In this document: positions 8,879-17,890 of the stretch, piece by piece
Position numbering within the stretch: the first letter of the stretch is position 1
Layout: each line of letters starts with the position of its first letter
Assembly (NCBI GenBank): GCA_038237435.1
Contig: JBBRYT010000001.1
Coordinates: forward strand, 310,001-374,000
Direction of reading: 5' to 3'
Length of the DNA: 64,000 nucleotides
From: JACCTI01 sp038237435
GTDB taxonomy: Bacteria; Verrucomicrobiota; Verrucomicrobiia; Chthoniobacterales; UBA10450
Translations under genes and position numbers: made by a program
The notes under the pieces: generated by a model
Database searches by the model: none
What the model saw: only the letters and a program-made list of their open reading frames with translations
Told to the model about the DNA's origin: nothing

Positions 8879-9925
8879 ATGAGATGGCTCTTCGTTTTCC
8901 TGACTCTCGTTCTACTTGGCGCAGCTGATTCGAGCGCCGCCAGGCGAACTCGACTTCCCGCCGCCGCACCCACTGCAACGCAAATTCCAACGCCATTGCC
9001 CGTGGCGACGCCCTTTCCCACGGCAACGCCGCCGCCAATTGTTCAAGTAGCGACACCGAACCCAGTCTTGGAATTTCAGAAATCGCTCGCGGAGCAATCG
9101 AAGGATTATCAGGAATTTCTCCGTAGTGAGACCGATCGACAGCAGTCTTTTCTCAAGACGGTTTTCGCGCTGATCGTCTCCGCGTTTGGCCTCGGCTTTT
9201 TTGCCTTTCTCGGCTTGCTCTGGAAAGCATTCCACGAGGCGAGCAAACAAATTGAAGGTCAATTCAAAGCCAAAGGAGAAACATTATTCGCCGCCAAGAC
9301 CGCGGAGTTGGAGGGCGAAATAGCCGCCTTTCGCAAGCGAGTTGATGAGCAATTGCAGGCAGTGGCGACGCGCGCCACGCAGAATCTAAATTTGAATATC
9401 GAAATTTCCGCCAAGATCGGCCAGGTCGCGGCGCTCCTCGGCGCCGAAGGAACAAATGATCCCGCGAAGCTGCGAGATTTGATGCTGGGCTCGGCCATCG
9501 CTGACATGCAGGAGTTGCAAAGAAAAATTCCGAACAATCGCACCGTCGCCATTTTTACCGGCCGCGTTTATCGCTTCAAAGGCCAGCTCACGGAGGCGGT
9601 GCAAGCTCTGCAGCGTTGCATCGAGCATCGCGAAAAGGACGGGCTTGATTACGGAGCCGATCAGGCCGCCTTGTACTACAACAAGGCTTGCTATCTTAGT
9701 TTGCGCGCACGCACTGCGAAAAATCCCGCGGAGCAGGAAGGTCTGCGCCGGGAAGCATGGGAAGCGCTGGAGAAAGACGTTGCGCTCGATCCGTCCGATC
9801 TGGCGGAAGCGCAATTGGATCCCGATCTAACCGACCTCGTGCAACCTCCGAAGCGGACCTGGGAGACCTTGAAAAGGAAAAGCCCGGCCGATTCGCATCA
9901 GCCGGGCTCGCAAAAATTATCGTAA
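8879..9925 (+). CDS. Membrane-anchored coiled-coil/TPR protein
   Basis: A 348-residue protein that I cannot assign to a named family. In order it shows an N-terminal signal or anchor (1-20) and a Pro/Thr-rich linker full of ATP/PTP repeats (25-60). A transmembrane helix follows around 98-120 (TVFALIVSAFGLGFFAFLG), then a coiled coil (about 125-180) and a C-terminal TPR-like region with FTGRVYRFKGQLTEAVQAL and AALYYNKACYLSL. The layout suggests a large cytoplasmic or periplasmic scaffold tethered to the inner membrane. An 8-bp inverted repeat (9881-9888 and 9901-9908) lies inside its last codons. Confidence 0.6.
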   Translation: MRWLFVFLTLVLLGAADSSAARRTRLPAAAPTATQIPTPLPVATPFPTATPPPIVQVATPNPVLEFQKSLAEQSKDYQEFLRSETDRQQSFLKTVFALIVSAFGLGFFAFLGLLWKAFHEASKQIEGQFKAKGETLFAAKTAELEGEIAAFRKRVDEQLQAVATRATQNLNLNIEISAKIGQVAALLGAEGTNDPAKLRDLMLGSAIADMQELQRKIPNNRTVAIFTGRVYRFKGQLTEAVQALQRCIEHREKDGLDYGADQAALYYNKACYLSLRARTAKNPAEQEGLRREAWEALEKDVALDPSDLAEAQLDPDLTDLVQPPKRTWETLKRKSPADSHQPGSQKLS

Positions 9926-10027
9926 CTATTTAGCCCTTTTTATCTCTCATCGACTTCATCTTAATCCTCCCGCTTGGAATTGCCAAGACGGAGTTTTTCG
10001 TAAATCCGCGAGACAATCTTCGTCTGA

Positions 10028-12244
10028 ATGATGGTAGCAGACCACGCGCCGTTTGAAAAGGTTATGACCCCTACGACTCTCATCAACGTTTCCAATCGCC
10101 TGCCGGTTACCGTCGGACCAAAGCAGATCAGGAAATCTGCTGGGGGCCTGGTGGCCGCCCTGAGCGGACTTTCGCCTAACGAGTACAACTTGAAATGGCT
10201 CGGTTGGCCCGGGGCCGATATCCAGGAGGCGAAGCGTCGCTCCGAAGTCGAGCAACTCCTCGAGCGTGAACACGGTTGTGTTGCGATTTTTCTCTCCACC
10301 GAAGAAGTAGCCGGCCATTACGAAGGTTTCGCTAACTCGAGTATCTGGCCGCTCCTGCATTACATGCCGAATCTCATGCGCTACGACCCGGCCTGGTGGG
10401 ATGCCTATCAAACGGTCAACGAGCGTTTCGCCGACAAAGTGCTGACGGTGACGCGGCCTAACGACCTCGTCTGGGTACATGATTATCAGTTGATGCTTTT
10501 ACCCGCGCTCTTGCACGCGCGCATGCCGGAGTTGCGAATCGGATTTTTTCTACACACGCCGTTTCCTTCATTTGAAATTTTCCGCTGCCATCCGAAACGG
10601 CGCGAGCTGGTCGCCGGAATGCTTGGCGCCGATCTGGTCGGCTTTCACACCTTTGGTTACATGCGCCATTTCCGCAGCACGGTGCTGCGTTTGCTTGGAT
10701 TGGAATCGGAGATCACGCGCATTCGAAACGAAGATGGACATGTCACTTCCATGGGCGTCTTTCCGATCGGCATCAACGCGGCGCGCTTCGAGAAGACGCT
10801 CGATTCAACTGCGTTCGCAAAACGACGCGAGGAATTTTTGCGATCTGACGCGGGTAAGCAAATCGTGCTCTCCGTCGAGCGAATGGATTACACCAAGGGC
10901 ATCCTGCATCGGCTGGATGCCATCGAATATTTTCTCTCCGAACTCGAGCCGGCCAAACGCGACGCGATCAAATTCATTTTCGTGAGCGTGCCGTCGCGCG
11001 AAGGCGTGGAAGAATATCAGGACTTGCGCGCCGAAACGGAGGCTCGCGTGGGCCGGCTCAATGGCAAATACGCCACGCTCAGCAGCAGTCCGATTCGTTT
11101 CATTCACGGCTCGGTTAGTTTCACCGATCTCTGCGCGCTCTACGCCACGGCTGATGTCGCGATCGTCACGCCGTTGATCGACGGCATGAATCTGGTGGCG
11201 AAAGAATACATCGCCTGCCAGCGCGATCACGATGGTGTTTTGATTCTGAGCGAATTCGCCGGCGCGGCGGAAGAATTAGGTAACGCCATTCTGGTGAATC
11301 CGTACGACACGCGAACCGTTGCCGAAAAATTGGGCGAAGCGCTCGCCATGTCGGCGGACGAAAAACGCGCGGGCAATCAGCCGATGCGCGCGCGGGTCAT
11401 GCAGTTCGATGCGCAACATTGGGCGCGTCTTTTTATCCAACAGCTCTCAGTCACGGAACACGCGCCGACGGCGGCGACCGAAGATCCGCGCCAGGCGGGC
11501 TTGTTGTTGCGAGAAGTTCTCGCAAGCGGAAAACGTATCGCACTTTTCCTCGATTACGATGGAACCTTGCGCGAAATCGAGCGCGAGCCGCGCCACGCCA
11601 CACCGACAACACAGATTCGCACATTGCTCGAAGCACTCGTTAGGCAAAAAAATCTCGATGTCTTTCTGATCAGCGGACGCAGCCATCAGGATTTGGAATT
11701 CTTCTTTCCGCAGCCGGTTTTCGCCTGCGTGGCGGAACATGGCGCAGCTATTCGTCGTCCCGGAGAACAAACGTGGGAACGGTGGGACCGCGACGTCAGC
11801 TATGCGTGGAAAGATGAAATTCGTGAAATCCTGCATCTCTACGAACTGTCAACGCCCGGCAGTTGGATTGAAGAAAAACAGACTTCGCTAGTCTGGCATC
11901 ACCGCAAGACCGATCCAGAATTCGGGACTTGGAAAGCAAATCAGCTAACGCACGAGCTCGGCGCGATGATGGCGAACGAGCCGGTCAAAATTCGGCAGGG
12001 TCGCAAGATTGTAGAGATCACTTCCTCGGAGGTTTCGAAAGGTGTGGCGATTCGCCGCCTGCTCCACGAACACAACTATGGGGCGGTCTTGTGCGCGGGC
12101 GACGATCAGACCGACGAAAATATGTTCGAGGTCGATGCGCCGAATTTCGTGGCGATCAAAGTCGGCCTCGAACCTTCGCGCGCCAAATATCGACTCGCCG
12201 ATCCGGCGGCTTTCCGAAAATTTCTGGGCGAAACTTTCGCCTAA
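10028..12244 (+). CDS. Bifunctional trehalose-6-phosphate synthase/phosphatase
   Basis: This 738-residue fusion makes trehalose from a nucleotide-glucose donor and glucose 6-phosphate. Residues to about 480 are a GT20 OtsA domain: VSNRLPV near the start, WVHDYQLMLLP, VERMDYTKG, and SEFAGAAEELG. From about 500 it is a HAD-type OtsB phosphatase with LFLDYDGTL, VFLISGRSH and GDDQTDENMF. The ATG at 10028 is used here, though MTPTTL at 10064 would begin closer to the conserved region. The TAA stop lies inside a copy of the dispersed repeat. With glgE at 47.9-49.9 kb it points to trehalose as both stress solute and glucan precursor. Confidence 0.92.
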   Translation: MMVADHAPFEKVMTPTTLINVSNRLPVTVGPKQIRKSAGGLVAALSGLSPNEYNLKWLGWPGADIQEAKRRSEVEQLLEREHGCVAIFLSTEEVAGHYEGFANSSIWPLLHYMPNLMRYDPAWWDAYQTVNERFADKVLTVTRPNDLVWVHDYQLMLLPALLHARMPELRIGFFLHTPFPSFEIFRCHPKRRELVAGMLGADLVGFHTFGYMRHFRSTVLRLLGLESEITRIRNEDGHVTSMGVFPIGINAARFEKTLDSTAFAKRREEFLRSDAGKQIVLSVERMDYTKGILHRLDAIEYFLSELEPAKRDAIKFIFVSVPSREGVEEYQDLRAETEARVGRLNGKYATLSSSPIRFIHGSVSFTDLCALYATADVAIVTPLIDGMNLVAKEYIACQRDHDGVLILSEFAGAAEELGNAILVNPYDTRTVAEKLGEALAMSADEKRAGNQPMRARVMQFDAQHWARLFIQQLSVTEHAPTAATEDPRQAGLLLREVLASGKRIALFLDYDGTLREIEREPRHATPTTQIRTLLEALVRQKNLDVFLISGRSHQDLEFFFPQPVFACVAEHGAAIRRPGEQTWERWDRDVSYAWKDEIREILHLYELSTPGSWIEEKQTSLVWHHRKTDPEFGTWKANQLTHELGAMMANEPVKIRQGRKIVEITSSEVSKGVAIRRLLHEHNYGAVLCAGDDQTDENMFEVDAPNFVAIKVGLEPSRAKYRLADPAAFRKFLGETFA
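10175..10184 (+). repeat. Dispersed 10-mer CCTAACGAGT
   Basis: Exact copy preceded by G, read as PNE in the trehalose-6-phosphate synthase domain. Confidence 0.9.
11635..11644 (-). repeat. Dispersed 10-mer CCTAACGAGT
   Basis: Exact minus-strand copy preceded by G, read as LVR in the trehalose-phosphatase domain. Confidence 0.9.
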
Positions 12245-12249
12245 CGAGT
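12240..12249 (+). repeat. Dispersed 10-mer forming the stop codons of two convergent genes
   Basis: Exact copy preceded by G. Its TAA (12242-12244) ends the trehalose gene. Its complement TAG (12241-12243 on the minus strand) ends the isoaspartyl peptidase gene. Confidence 0.92.
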
Positions 12250-13119
12250 CTTCTTTACGTCCGCCACCGTCTCGCGCATTTCCCACGTGCGATAGGCGTA
12301 CGCAAGATTATCGGCGTTATGCGCCAGGCCAATCCGACCCTGGCGATCGAGCACGATGCAACCCGCTTCGCCGCCGACGCGTCGCGCCATCACGGCAATC
12401 GCTTCTTCCGCCGCGCGATCGGCGTCTTCGCCATCGCACATCGCGCTCACGATACGATGCGCCAACGCGAGACGCATGATCGATTCGCCGGTGCCGGTTA
12501 ACGAACAAGCGCCCGCCATGTTATCGGCATACAATCCAAGACCAATTAGGGGCGAATCGCCGATGCGGCCCGGCATCTTATGCATTGTACCGCCAGTCGA
12601 AGTGCCAGCGGCGAAGTTTCCGAAAATATCCAGCGCCACCGCGCCCACCGTATCCGAGCCGCTCAGGTTCTTGCTCGCTTTCCACTCCGCGCGCATGGCG
12701 TCGTGAATCATTTCTTCCGCAGCACAAAGTTCACAGCCGCGTTCTTTGGCAAAATTCCGCGCGCCTTCGCCGCTAAGCAGCGCATGCGGTGTGTCCATCA
12801 CTTGTCGCGCGACGGAAATCGGATGACGCACACCGCGAATCGACGCGACCGCGCCGGCGTGCAGCTCGCTCCCTTCCATGATGGCGGCGTCCATTTCCAC
12901 TTCGCCTAACGAGTTCAACATCGAACCGAAACCGGCATTAAAAATCGGATCGTCTTCCAGGATTCGAATCGCCGTTTCCACCGCATCGAGACAAGTGCCG
13001 CGATCCGCCAGCAATTTCGCCGCCGCATCGACCGCGCGCGCACAACCGACTTTGTGCGGCTCGATCTTGTCCTTGCTGATGGTGTGCGCGCCGCCGTGAA
13101 CAATGATCGCCCAAGCCAT
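12241..13119 (-). CDS. Isoaspartyl peptidase / plant-type L-asparaginase (Ntn hydrolase)
   Basis: A 292-residue precursor of the N-terminal-nucleophile family that self-cleaves before a threonine. The start WAIIVHGGAH, the NAGFGSMLN and EMDAAIMEG segments, and SDTVGAVALD containing the nucleophile Thr are diagnostic. GGTMHKMPGRIGDSPLIG is the conserved post-cleavage stretch. It removes beta-aspartyl residues from dipeptides and can hydrolyse asparagine. I use the ATG at 13119; a TTG three codons upstream is possible. It overlaps the convergent trehalose gene by 4 bp. Confidence 0.92.
   Translation of the reverse strand: MAWAIIVHGGAHTISKDKIEPHKVGCARAVDAAAKLLADRGTCLDAVETAIRILEDDPIFNAGFGSMLNSLGEVEMDAAIMEGSELHAGAVASIRGVRHPISVARQVMDTPHALLSGEGARNFAKERGCELCAAEEMIHDAMRAEWKASKNLSGSDTVGAVALDIFGNFAAGTSTGGTMHKMPGRIGDSPLIGLGLYADNMAGACSLTGTGESIMRLALAHRIVSAMCDGEDADRAAEEAIAVMARRVGGEAGCIVLDRQGRIGLAHNADNLAYAYRTWEMRETVADVKKTR
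12905..12914 (+). repeat. Dispersed 10-mer CCTAACGAGT
   Basis: Exact copy preceded by G. In the minus-strand isoaspartyl peptidase it is read as SLG (TCG TTA GGC). Confidence 0.9.
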
Positions 13120-13186
13120 GTGACTCAAATCAACGTTGCGTAGCTGAGCTGTCCATCGCCGATTTGCGCCGCAGAAATGCCCAGCG

Positions 13187-14212
13187 CTACGGATTATGCG
13201 GCGGCGTTGCGGGCGTGATGTTCTTCAGTACGCGACCGAGATCGCTGTTGGTGGAGAGAACCGCAGTTGTTCCTTTTTCGAAAGAAAGGCGCGCGACGTC
13301 CAGGCTGCGCTGGAACAAATACAAATCCTGCGCGTCCGGCGTTCCGTAGACCGCGGCGTAAATCCGCGCGGCTTCGGCGTCGGCTTCACCTTCGATTTTC
13401 AAGGCGCCGCGATTCGCGCCCGAATTAATCGACGCCACTTCGCTTTCCTTTTGTCCACTGATGTTCGCTGCTTCGCCGCGGCCTTCGGAACGGAATTTAG
13501 CCGCGATCTGATGTCGTTCGCTCGACATGCGTTCGATGATTTTTTGCGCGACCGCCGGATTGTATTTGCTGCGTTTGAACCGTTCGTCGAGCAACTCGAT
13601 TCCAAAATCGGCGATCTTTTGCCGCGCGCGATCGGTGATTTGTTTTTCGATGTGACCGCGACCGAGTTCGATGTCGGGAATGCTGCTCGGCAAAATCGTG
13701 CCGCTTTTTTCCAGCTCTTCGTCGCGCACCGGCTGGCGGCCTTTGGTGACGCGGACAATTTCGACGAGGTCGTTGGTCGCGACGGCGCTGCGGGTTTCGC
13801 TTCCGAGAATATCGTCGAGGCGGGAGAGCGCGCTGCGCTCGTCACTGAGTCTATTATAGAAGAGGAGCGGATCGCTGATGCGCCAGCGCGCGAAGCAATC
13901 GACGATCAGATACAATTTGTCTTTCGTCGGACACTCCGTGGGCGGGCCGTCCCAGGAAAGAATGCGATTATCAAAGCGATTCAGGACATCGAAAAACGGC
14001 AGCTTCATTTTTAATCCCGGCGTGGTCTCGGTCCGGATCGCCCTGCCGAAACGCGTGACGATGACCGTTTCGTATTGATTGACGACGAAAAGTAACGCGC
14101 CCCATTTCAGCGCGGTGAAAATGAAAACGAGCCCGACCAACGCCATGAAGCGGCTCTGCAAGAATTGCAACGGGCCGGTCGGCAGACTGAGAGGGCGCGA
14201 GACGTTGTCCAT
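13187..14212 (-). CDS. hflC: HflC-like SPFH/band-7 membrane protein
   Basis: A 341-residue protein with one N-terminal transmembrane helix (about 24-46) and a band-7 domain: VVNQYETVIVTRFGRAI, GLKMKLPFFDVLNRFD, and IELLDERFKRSKYNPAV. Residues after 220 form an Ala/Glu-rich helix (GRGEAANISG...GEADAEAARIY). HflC pairs with HflK in a membrane complex that encloses and modulates the FtsH protease. Its ATG shares one base with the hflK stop (TAATG), so the two are translationally coupled. Confidence 0.88.
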   Translation of the reverse strand: MDNVSRPLSLPTGPLQFLQSRFMALVGLVFIFTALKWGALLFVVNQYETVIVTRFGRAIRTETTPGLKMKLPFFDVLNRFDNRILSWDGPPTECPTKDKLYLIVDCFARWRISDPLLFYNRLSDERSALSRLDDILGSETRSAVATNDLVEIVRVTKGRQPVRDEELEKSGTILPSSIPDIELGRGHIEKQITDRARQKIADFGIELLDERFKRSKYNPAVAQKIIERMSSERHQIAAKFRSEGRGEAANISGQKESEVASINSGANRGALKIEGEADAEAARIYAAVYGTPDAQDLYLFQRSLDVARLSFEKGTTAVLSTNSDLGRVLKNITPATPPHNP

Positions 14213-15237
14213 TATTTCGTGCGCGGGTTTTCGAGCAGCGGGAGTGTTTGCAAAACGCCCTTCACGCTGTCGTCAATGATCACTTTCTTTTCGAGCGCGG
14301 GAAAAATTGATTCCATCGCTTCGAGATACAAACGTTGCCGGGTTGCGCCGGGCGCTTTGCGATATTCGGTCAGGAGGAGGTTGAATTTTTCCGTGTCGCC
14401 CTTGGCCTGATTGACGCGGCTCACAGCGTAGGCTTCTGCTTGTTTCTCGCGCGCTTTCGCCTGGCCGCGCGCATTCGGCACCGCATCATTATAAATAGCC
14501 CAGGCTTGATTGATCGCGGTTTGTTTTTCCTGCTGCGCTTGATTCACATCGTTGAAAGCCGCTTGCACCACTGGCGGCGGACGCACGGTGGCGAGCTGCA
14601 CTTGTTGAATCTGCAAACCGAGTTCGTATTCCGAAGATAATTCCGCGAGGCGCTTGAGCGCGGAGGTTTCGATATCGTGTCGTCCGATGGTCAGCACTTC
14701 GTCGACCGTGCGATCGCCGATCACTTCGCGCATCACACTTTCGGAAAGATCGCGCAAGGTCTGCTCCGGTTCGCGTGCGCCGTAAAGATAAACCCGCGGA
14801 TCGGTGATGCGATATTGCACGACCCACGGCACGAGCGCGGTGTTGAGATCGCCGGTGATCATGGTCTCAGTGTCCTCCGCCTCGCGATCATGCTGATACG
14901 GATTGGTCGCGCCCGCGGTGATGAAACCGAATTCGAGTTTCAGGAGCCGTTGCGTCGGAACGACGAGAATCTCGTCGACGTAGGGGATGGCGTAGGAAAG
15001 GCCGGGATTCTGGATGGATTGAAACGCGCCGAAACGAATTTTCACGCCGACGGAATTGGTCGGAATGGAAACGAACCCGAAGAAGAGATGGAAAATCGTA
15101 ACGATAAAACCGATCGCCCCGATCGCGCCCAGCGCGAGACGCAGCGGTTTGACGACGACCGCGTTGGGCGACGCGCCGCTCGAACTCTTGACGATCTGCA
15201 CTTGGAAGTCGTTACCGATTTGCCTTTGCCAAAGCAA
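14212..15237 (-). CDS. hflK: HflK-like SPFH/band-7 membrane protein
   Basis: A 341-residue HflK-type partner. A cytoplasmic stretch of about 30 residues precedes a transmembrane helix (LGAIGAIGFIVTIFHLFFGF) and a band-7 domain with SVGVKIRFGAF, PGLSYAIPYVDE and VVQYRITDPRVYLYG. A coiled region rich in Gln/Ala follows (DVNQAQQEKQTAINQAW). The reading frame begins with TTG at 15237, and a GTG at 15201 is an alternative start. It is the upstream gene of the pair, and both proteins are needed for a stable HflKC complex. Confidence 0.88.
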   Translation of the reverse strand: MLWQRQIGNDFQVQIVKSSSGASPNAVVVKPLRLALGAIGAIGFIVTIFHLFFGFVSIPTNSVGVKIRFGAFQSIQNPGLSYAIPYVDEILVVPTQRLLKLEFGFITAGATNPYQHDREAEDTETMITGDLNTALVPWVVQYRITDPRVYLYGAREPEQTLRDLSESVMREVIGDRTVDEVLTIGRHDIETSALKRLAELSSEYELGLQIQQVQLATVRPPPVVQAAFNDVNQAQQEKQTAINQAWAIYNDAVPNARGQAKAREKQAEAYAVSRVNQAKGDTEKFNLLLTEYRKAPGATRQRLYLEAMESIFPALEKKVIIDDSVKGVLQTLPLLENPRTK

Positions 15238-15254
15238 TGCGCAAACTCCCTGAT

Positions 15255-15260
15255 AAGGAG
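15255..15260 (+). promoter_or_regulatory. Ribosome binding site of the peroxiredoxin gene
   Basis: AAGGAG lies 7 bp before the ATG at 15268. It settles that start against a much longer open frame running antisense to hflK. Confidence 0.8.
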
Positions 15261-15267
15261 CGGACCA

Positions 15268-15795
15268 ATGAAAAAAATATTATTATCTCTTTGTTTACTC
15301 GCGGCCGTGGGCGCATTCGCGGAAGAAAATGTTGTGATGCCGAAGGAGACTGCGGCCGCGCCCGATTTTAGCCTAACGAGTGGTGATGGCAGCGCGGTCA
15401 GCTTGAAGGATTATCGCGGGAAATGGGTTGTCCTTTATTTTTACCCGAAAGATTTCACCAGCGGTTGCACGCTCGAGGCGCAAAACTTCCAGCGCGATCT
15501 GCCAAAATATCAGAACGCGGGCGCGGTCATTTTGGGAGTGAGCGTGGACAACGCCCAATCGCACAAAGATTTTTGCGCGAAGGAAGGATTGAATTTCAAA
15601 TTACTCGCCGATACCGACGCGAAAGTCTCGACGCAATATGGATCGGTCATGGACTACAAAGGCGCGAAGATGGCGGCGCGGAATACTTTTCTGATTAATC
15701 CGAAAGGCGAAGTAGCCAAAGTTTTCACCAGCGTGAAACCGGCCGAGCACAGCGAAGAAGTGCTCAAGGCCCTGGCGGAAATGCCGAAAGGTTAG
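15268..15795 (+). CDS. Secreted peroxiredoxin (BCP/PrxQ type)
   Basis: A 175-residue thiol peroxidase with a signal peptide (MKKILLSLCLLAAVGAFAEE), so it probably acts in the periplasm. The catalytic cysteine is C67 in PKDFTSGCTLEAQNF, within the PxxxTxxC peroxiredoxin motif. C103 is the only other cysteine in the mature protein and could resolve the sulfenate or react with a partner. KDYRGKWVVLYFYPKD is typical of AhpC/TSA folds. It overlaps the end of the convergent ABC permease by 4 bp. Confidence 0.88.
   Translation: MKKILLSLCLLAAVGAFAEENVVMPKETAAAPDFSLTSGDGSAVSLKDYRGKWVVLYFYPKDFTSGCTLEAQNFQRDLPKYQNAGAVILGVSVDNAQSHKDFCAKEGLNFKLLADTDAKVSTQYGSVMDYKGAKMAARNTFLINPKGEVAKVFTSVKPAEHSEEVLKALAEMPKG
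15372..15381 (+). repeat. Dispersed 10-mer CCTAACGAGT
   Basis: Exact copy preceded by G, read as LTS in the peroxiredoxin. Confidence 0.9.
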
Positions 15796-16910
15796 CCGAT
15801 CTTTTTGCGGAAGCGCAGCGAGCAGACGCAGAAGAGCAGCACCGCCATTCCGCTCATGATGGCGAGCGATTGCCAGTATTCGAAGAAGGTCGCGCCTCGC
15901 AGAATGATCGCGCGCATGAGCGCGATGAAGTAGGTCGTGGGCAGAATGGCGCCAAGCCAGTAGAAAATTTCCGGCATGGTTTCGCGCGGAAAAATGAAGC
16001 CGGAAAAAAAGACGCTCGGCAGAATGAAGGCCATCGACATTTGCAGCGCTTGCATCTGGTTTTCCGCTTTCGTCGCGACCAGCAAACCGAGACTCAAAAG
16101 CGCGAAAACATAAACGAACGTCGCGGCAACCATGGCGATGACGTTGCCGGCAATCGGAACGGCGAAGACGAAACGCATGATGCCGAAAAGCAGCAACGCC
16201 ATGGTCATTCCGAGACAGAGATAGGGAATCAGTTTGCCGAGCATAAGGCCCCAGCTGCTCAATGGACTAACGAGTAGTTGCTCGAGCGTGCCGCGCTCGC
16301 GTTCCCGCACCACCGCCATGGCTGTGGCGAAGGTCGTGCCGATTTGCAGGACAACGCCGATCACACCCGGCACGTAAAAGTTCGGACTGCGCATGGTCGG
16401 GTTGTAGAGCATCTGCGGGCGTACCTCGATCGGGACATGCGTGCTGCCGATGTCTTTCATCATGCGCTGGACCGATTGCGATAAGGTGAGTGAGACGGCG
16501 GTGTTAAGCGCTTGCAGTGCCGTGGTGGAATTCGAGCCGTCGATTAACATTTGCACGCGCGCGGGATTGCCGGTGCGAACATCGCGCGTGAAATGCGGCG
16601 GGATTTGCAGACCGACGTAGGCGTTGCCTTTGCGAATTTCGCTCGAGAGCTGTTCGATGTTTTGCACTTCGCCGACCACGCGGAACGATTCCGTATTTAC
16701 GAATTGGTCGATGAATTGCCGGCTCTCCACCGTGCGATCTTCATTCAAGATGACCATGGCCATGTGTTTGACGTCGTTATCGAGCGCGTAACCGAAGGCG
16801 ATCATTTCCACCAGTGGCGGAAAGAGCATGAAGAACAAGGTGAGCGGATCGCGCAGCACGCTGATGAATTCCTTGAAGAGGATGGCGTTCAGTCCGCGAA
16901 ACATTTTCAT
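15792..16910 (-). CDS. ABC-2 type export permease
   Basis: A 372-residue inner-membrane protein of the ABC-2 family (YbhR/YhhJ-like). Helix 1 (about 22-42) is followed by a long extracytoplasmic domain to about residue 175. Five further helices come after it, with the ERERGTLEQLLVSPL cytoplasmic motif between the second and third. It is the last gene of an HlyD-ATPase-permease operon that would export a hydrophobic compound. Many relatives have two permeases; only one is present here, so it probably acts as a homodimer. A one-mismatch copy of the repeat lies at 16266-16275. Confidence 0.86.
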   Translation of the reverse strand: MKMFRGLNAILFKEFISVLRDPLTLFFMLFPPLVEMIAFGYALDNDVKHMAMVILNEDRTVESRQFIDQFVNTESFRVVGEVQNIEQLSSEIRKGNAYVGLQIPPHFTRDVRTGNPARVQMLIDGSNSTTALQALNTAVSLTLSQSVQRMMKDIGSTHVPIEVRPQMLYNPTMRSPNFYVPGVIGVVLQIGTTFATAMAVVRERERGTLEQLLVSPLSSWGLMLGKLIPYLCLGMTMALLLFGIMRFVFAVPIAGNVIAMVAATFVYVFALLSLGLLVATKAENQMQALQMSMAFILPSVFFSGFIFPRETMPEIFYWLGAILPTTYFIALMRAIILRGATFFEYWQSLAIMSGMAVLLFCVCSLRFRKKIG

Positions 16911-16911
16911 T

Positions 16912-16921
16912 ACTCGTTAGG
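16912..16921 (-). repeat. Dispersed 10-mer in the ATPase-permease gap
   Basis: Exact minus-strand copy preceded by G. Its TAA is the stop of the ABC ATPase gene and the rest fills the short gap before the permease ATG. Confidence 0.92.
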
Positions 16922-17879
16922 CAGCCTTGGCTGGTTTGTCCTGGGCGTGTTTGTTCGTGAGCGCGACGAAGACATCTTCGAGCGACGGACCGATTTCGTG
17001 GATCTCGGGTTTGGCGATGCCGACACTATGCAAACGCTCTTCGAGCTGCGCGGAACTAACATTTTCGTTCACCAGCAAGTGCATCGATTGACCGAAAACC
17101 GTTGCGCTCAGAACGCCGGACATTTGCCGCACGGTTTGCAGCGCGACCGTGACGTGATCGCAAAAAACATCGAGACGGCGTGTGCCGGGCGGACTGACCT
17201 CCGGCATACTTTTGAGCTCGTCGGGCTCGCCGCTCACAATCAGCCGCGCCATATATATATAGCCGACGTGATCGCAGCGTTCGGCTTCGTCCATGTAATG
17301 CGTCGTGACGAAAAGCGTCATGCCTTGCCCCGCGAATTCAAAAAGCAAATCCCACAACTCACGGCGCGCTACGGGATCAATGCCTGCGGTTGGTTCGTCG
17401 AGAAAGAGAACGGTCGGCTTGTGCATCAACGCGCAAGCCATGGCGAGACGTTGCCTCCAGCCTCCGGATAATAACGCGGCGCGCCGATCGAGATACGGTT
17501 CGAGGTGCGTGGTCGCGACCAGTTCGTCCCGTCGCTGTTTCAACGCGCTTCCGTTGAGCCCATAAAGTTTCCCGGAAAAAATCAGGTTCTCATTCACTGT
17601 CAGCTCATCGTAGAGCGAAAATTTTTGCGACATGTAACCGATCATCGATTTGATGGCGTCGCTTTCCTGCGCCACGTCGCGCCCGCCGATGAGCGCACGG
17701 CCTTCGGTCGGCTCGAGAATTCCGCAGAGCATCCGAATAACGGTCGATTTCCCGGAACCATTTGGTCCGAGAAAGCCGAAGATGGAACCTTTCGCGACTT
17801 TGAAGCTGACGTGATCGACGGCGGTGAAGGCACCGAAACGTTTCGTTAGGCCATCGGCCTCGATCATTACTTCGGGCAT
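16917..17879 (-). CDS. ABC exporter ATP-binding protein
   Basis: A 320-residue nucleotide-binding subunit. Walker A is GPNGSGKST (about 37-45), the Q-loop is YMSQKFSLYDELT, the signature is LSGGWRQRLAM, Walker B is VLFLDEPTAGID, and the switch His is in TTHYMDE. The W in place of Q in LSGGQ is usual in the DrrA/YbhF branch. The C-terminal 90 residues are the DUF4162-like regulatory tail. The gene lies between the HlyD and permease genes with gaps of 11 and 6 bp. Confidence 0.9.
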   Translation of the reverse strand: MPEVMIEADGLTKRFGAFTAVDHVSFKVAKGSIFGFLGPNGSGKSTVIRMLCGILEPTEGRALIGGRDVAQESDAIKSMIGYMSQKFSLYDELTVNENLIFSGKLYGLNGSALKQRRDELVATTHLEPYLDRRAALLSGGWRQRLAMACALMHKPTVLFLDEPTAGIDPVARRELWDLLFEFAGQGMTLFVTTHYMDEAERCDHVGYIYMARLIVSGEPDELKSMPEVSPPGTRRLDVFCDHVTVALQTVRQMSGVLSATVFGQSMHLLVNENVSSAQLEERLHSVGIAKPEIHEIGPSLEDVFVALTNKHAQDKPAKAA

Positions 17880-17890
17880 GATCTAACCGA

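Noticed and set aside
9881..9908. 8-bp GC-rich inverted repeat near the end of the TPR protein gene, with T-rich sequence on the minus strand
   Set aside because: It could terminate minus-strand transcripts, but no minus-strand gene lies upstream and on + it lies inside codons without a T run.
13196..14014. + strand open frame of 272 codons over hflC
   Set aside because: It is antisense to a clear SPFH gene and has no ribosome binding site or recognisable domain.
14677..15267. N-terminal extension of the peroxiredoxin frame
   Set aside because: It runs antisense to hflK; a strong AAGGAG and a signal peptide fix the start at 15268.
17250..17264. TA dinucleotide run in the ABC ATPase gene
   Set aside because: It is short and in frame (IYM codons) with no sign of slippage or promoter function.
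16551..17471. Long + strand open frame (306 codons) over the ABC permease and ATPase genes
   Set aside because: It is antisense to two genes with complete family motifs, and its translation is Arg/His-rich and unlike any protein.
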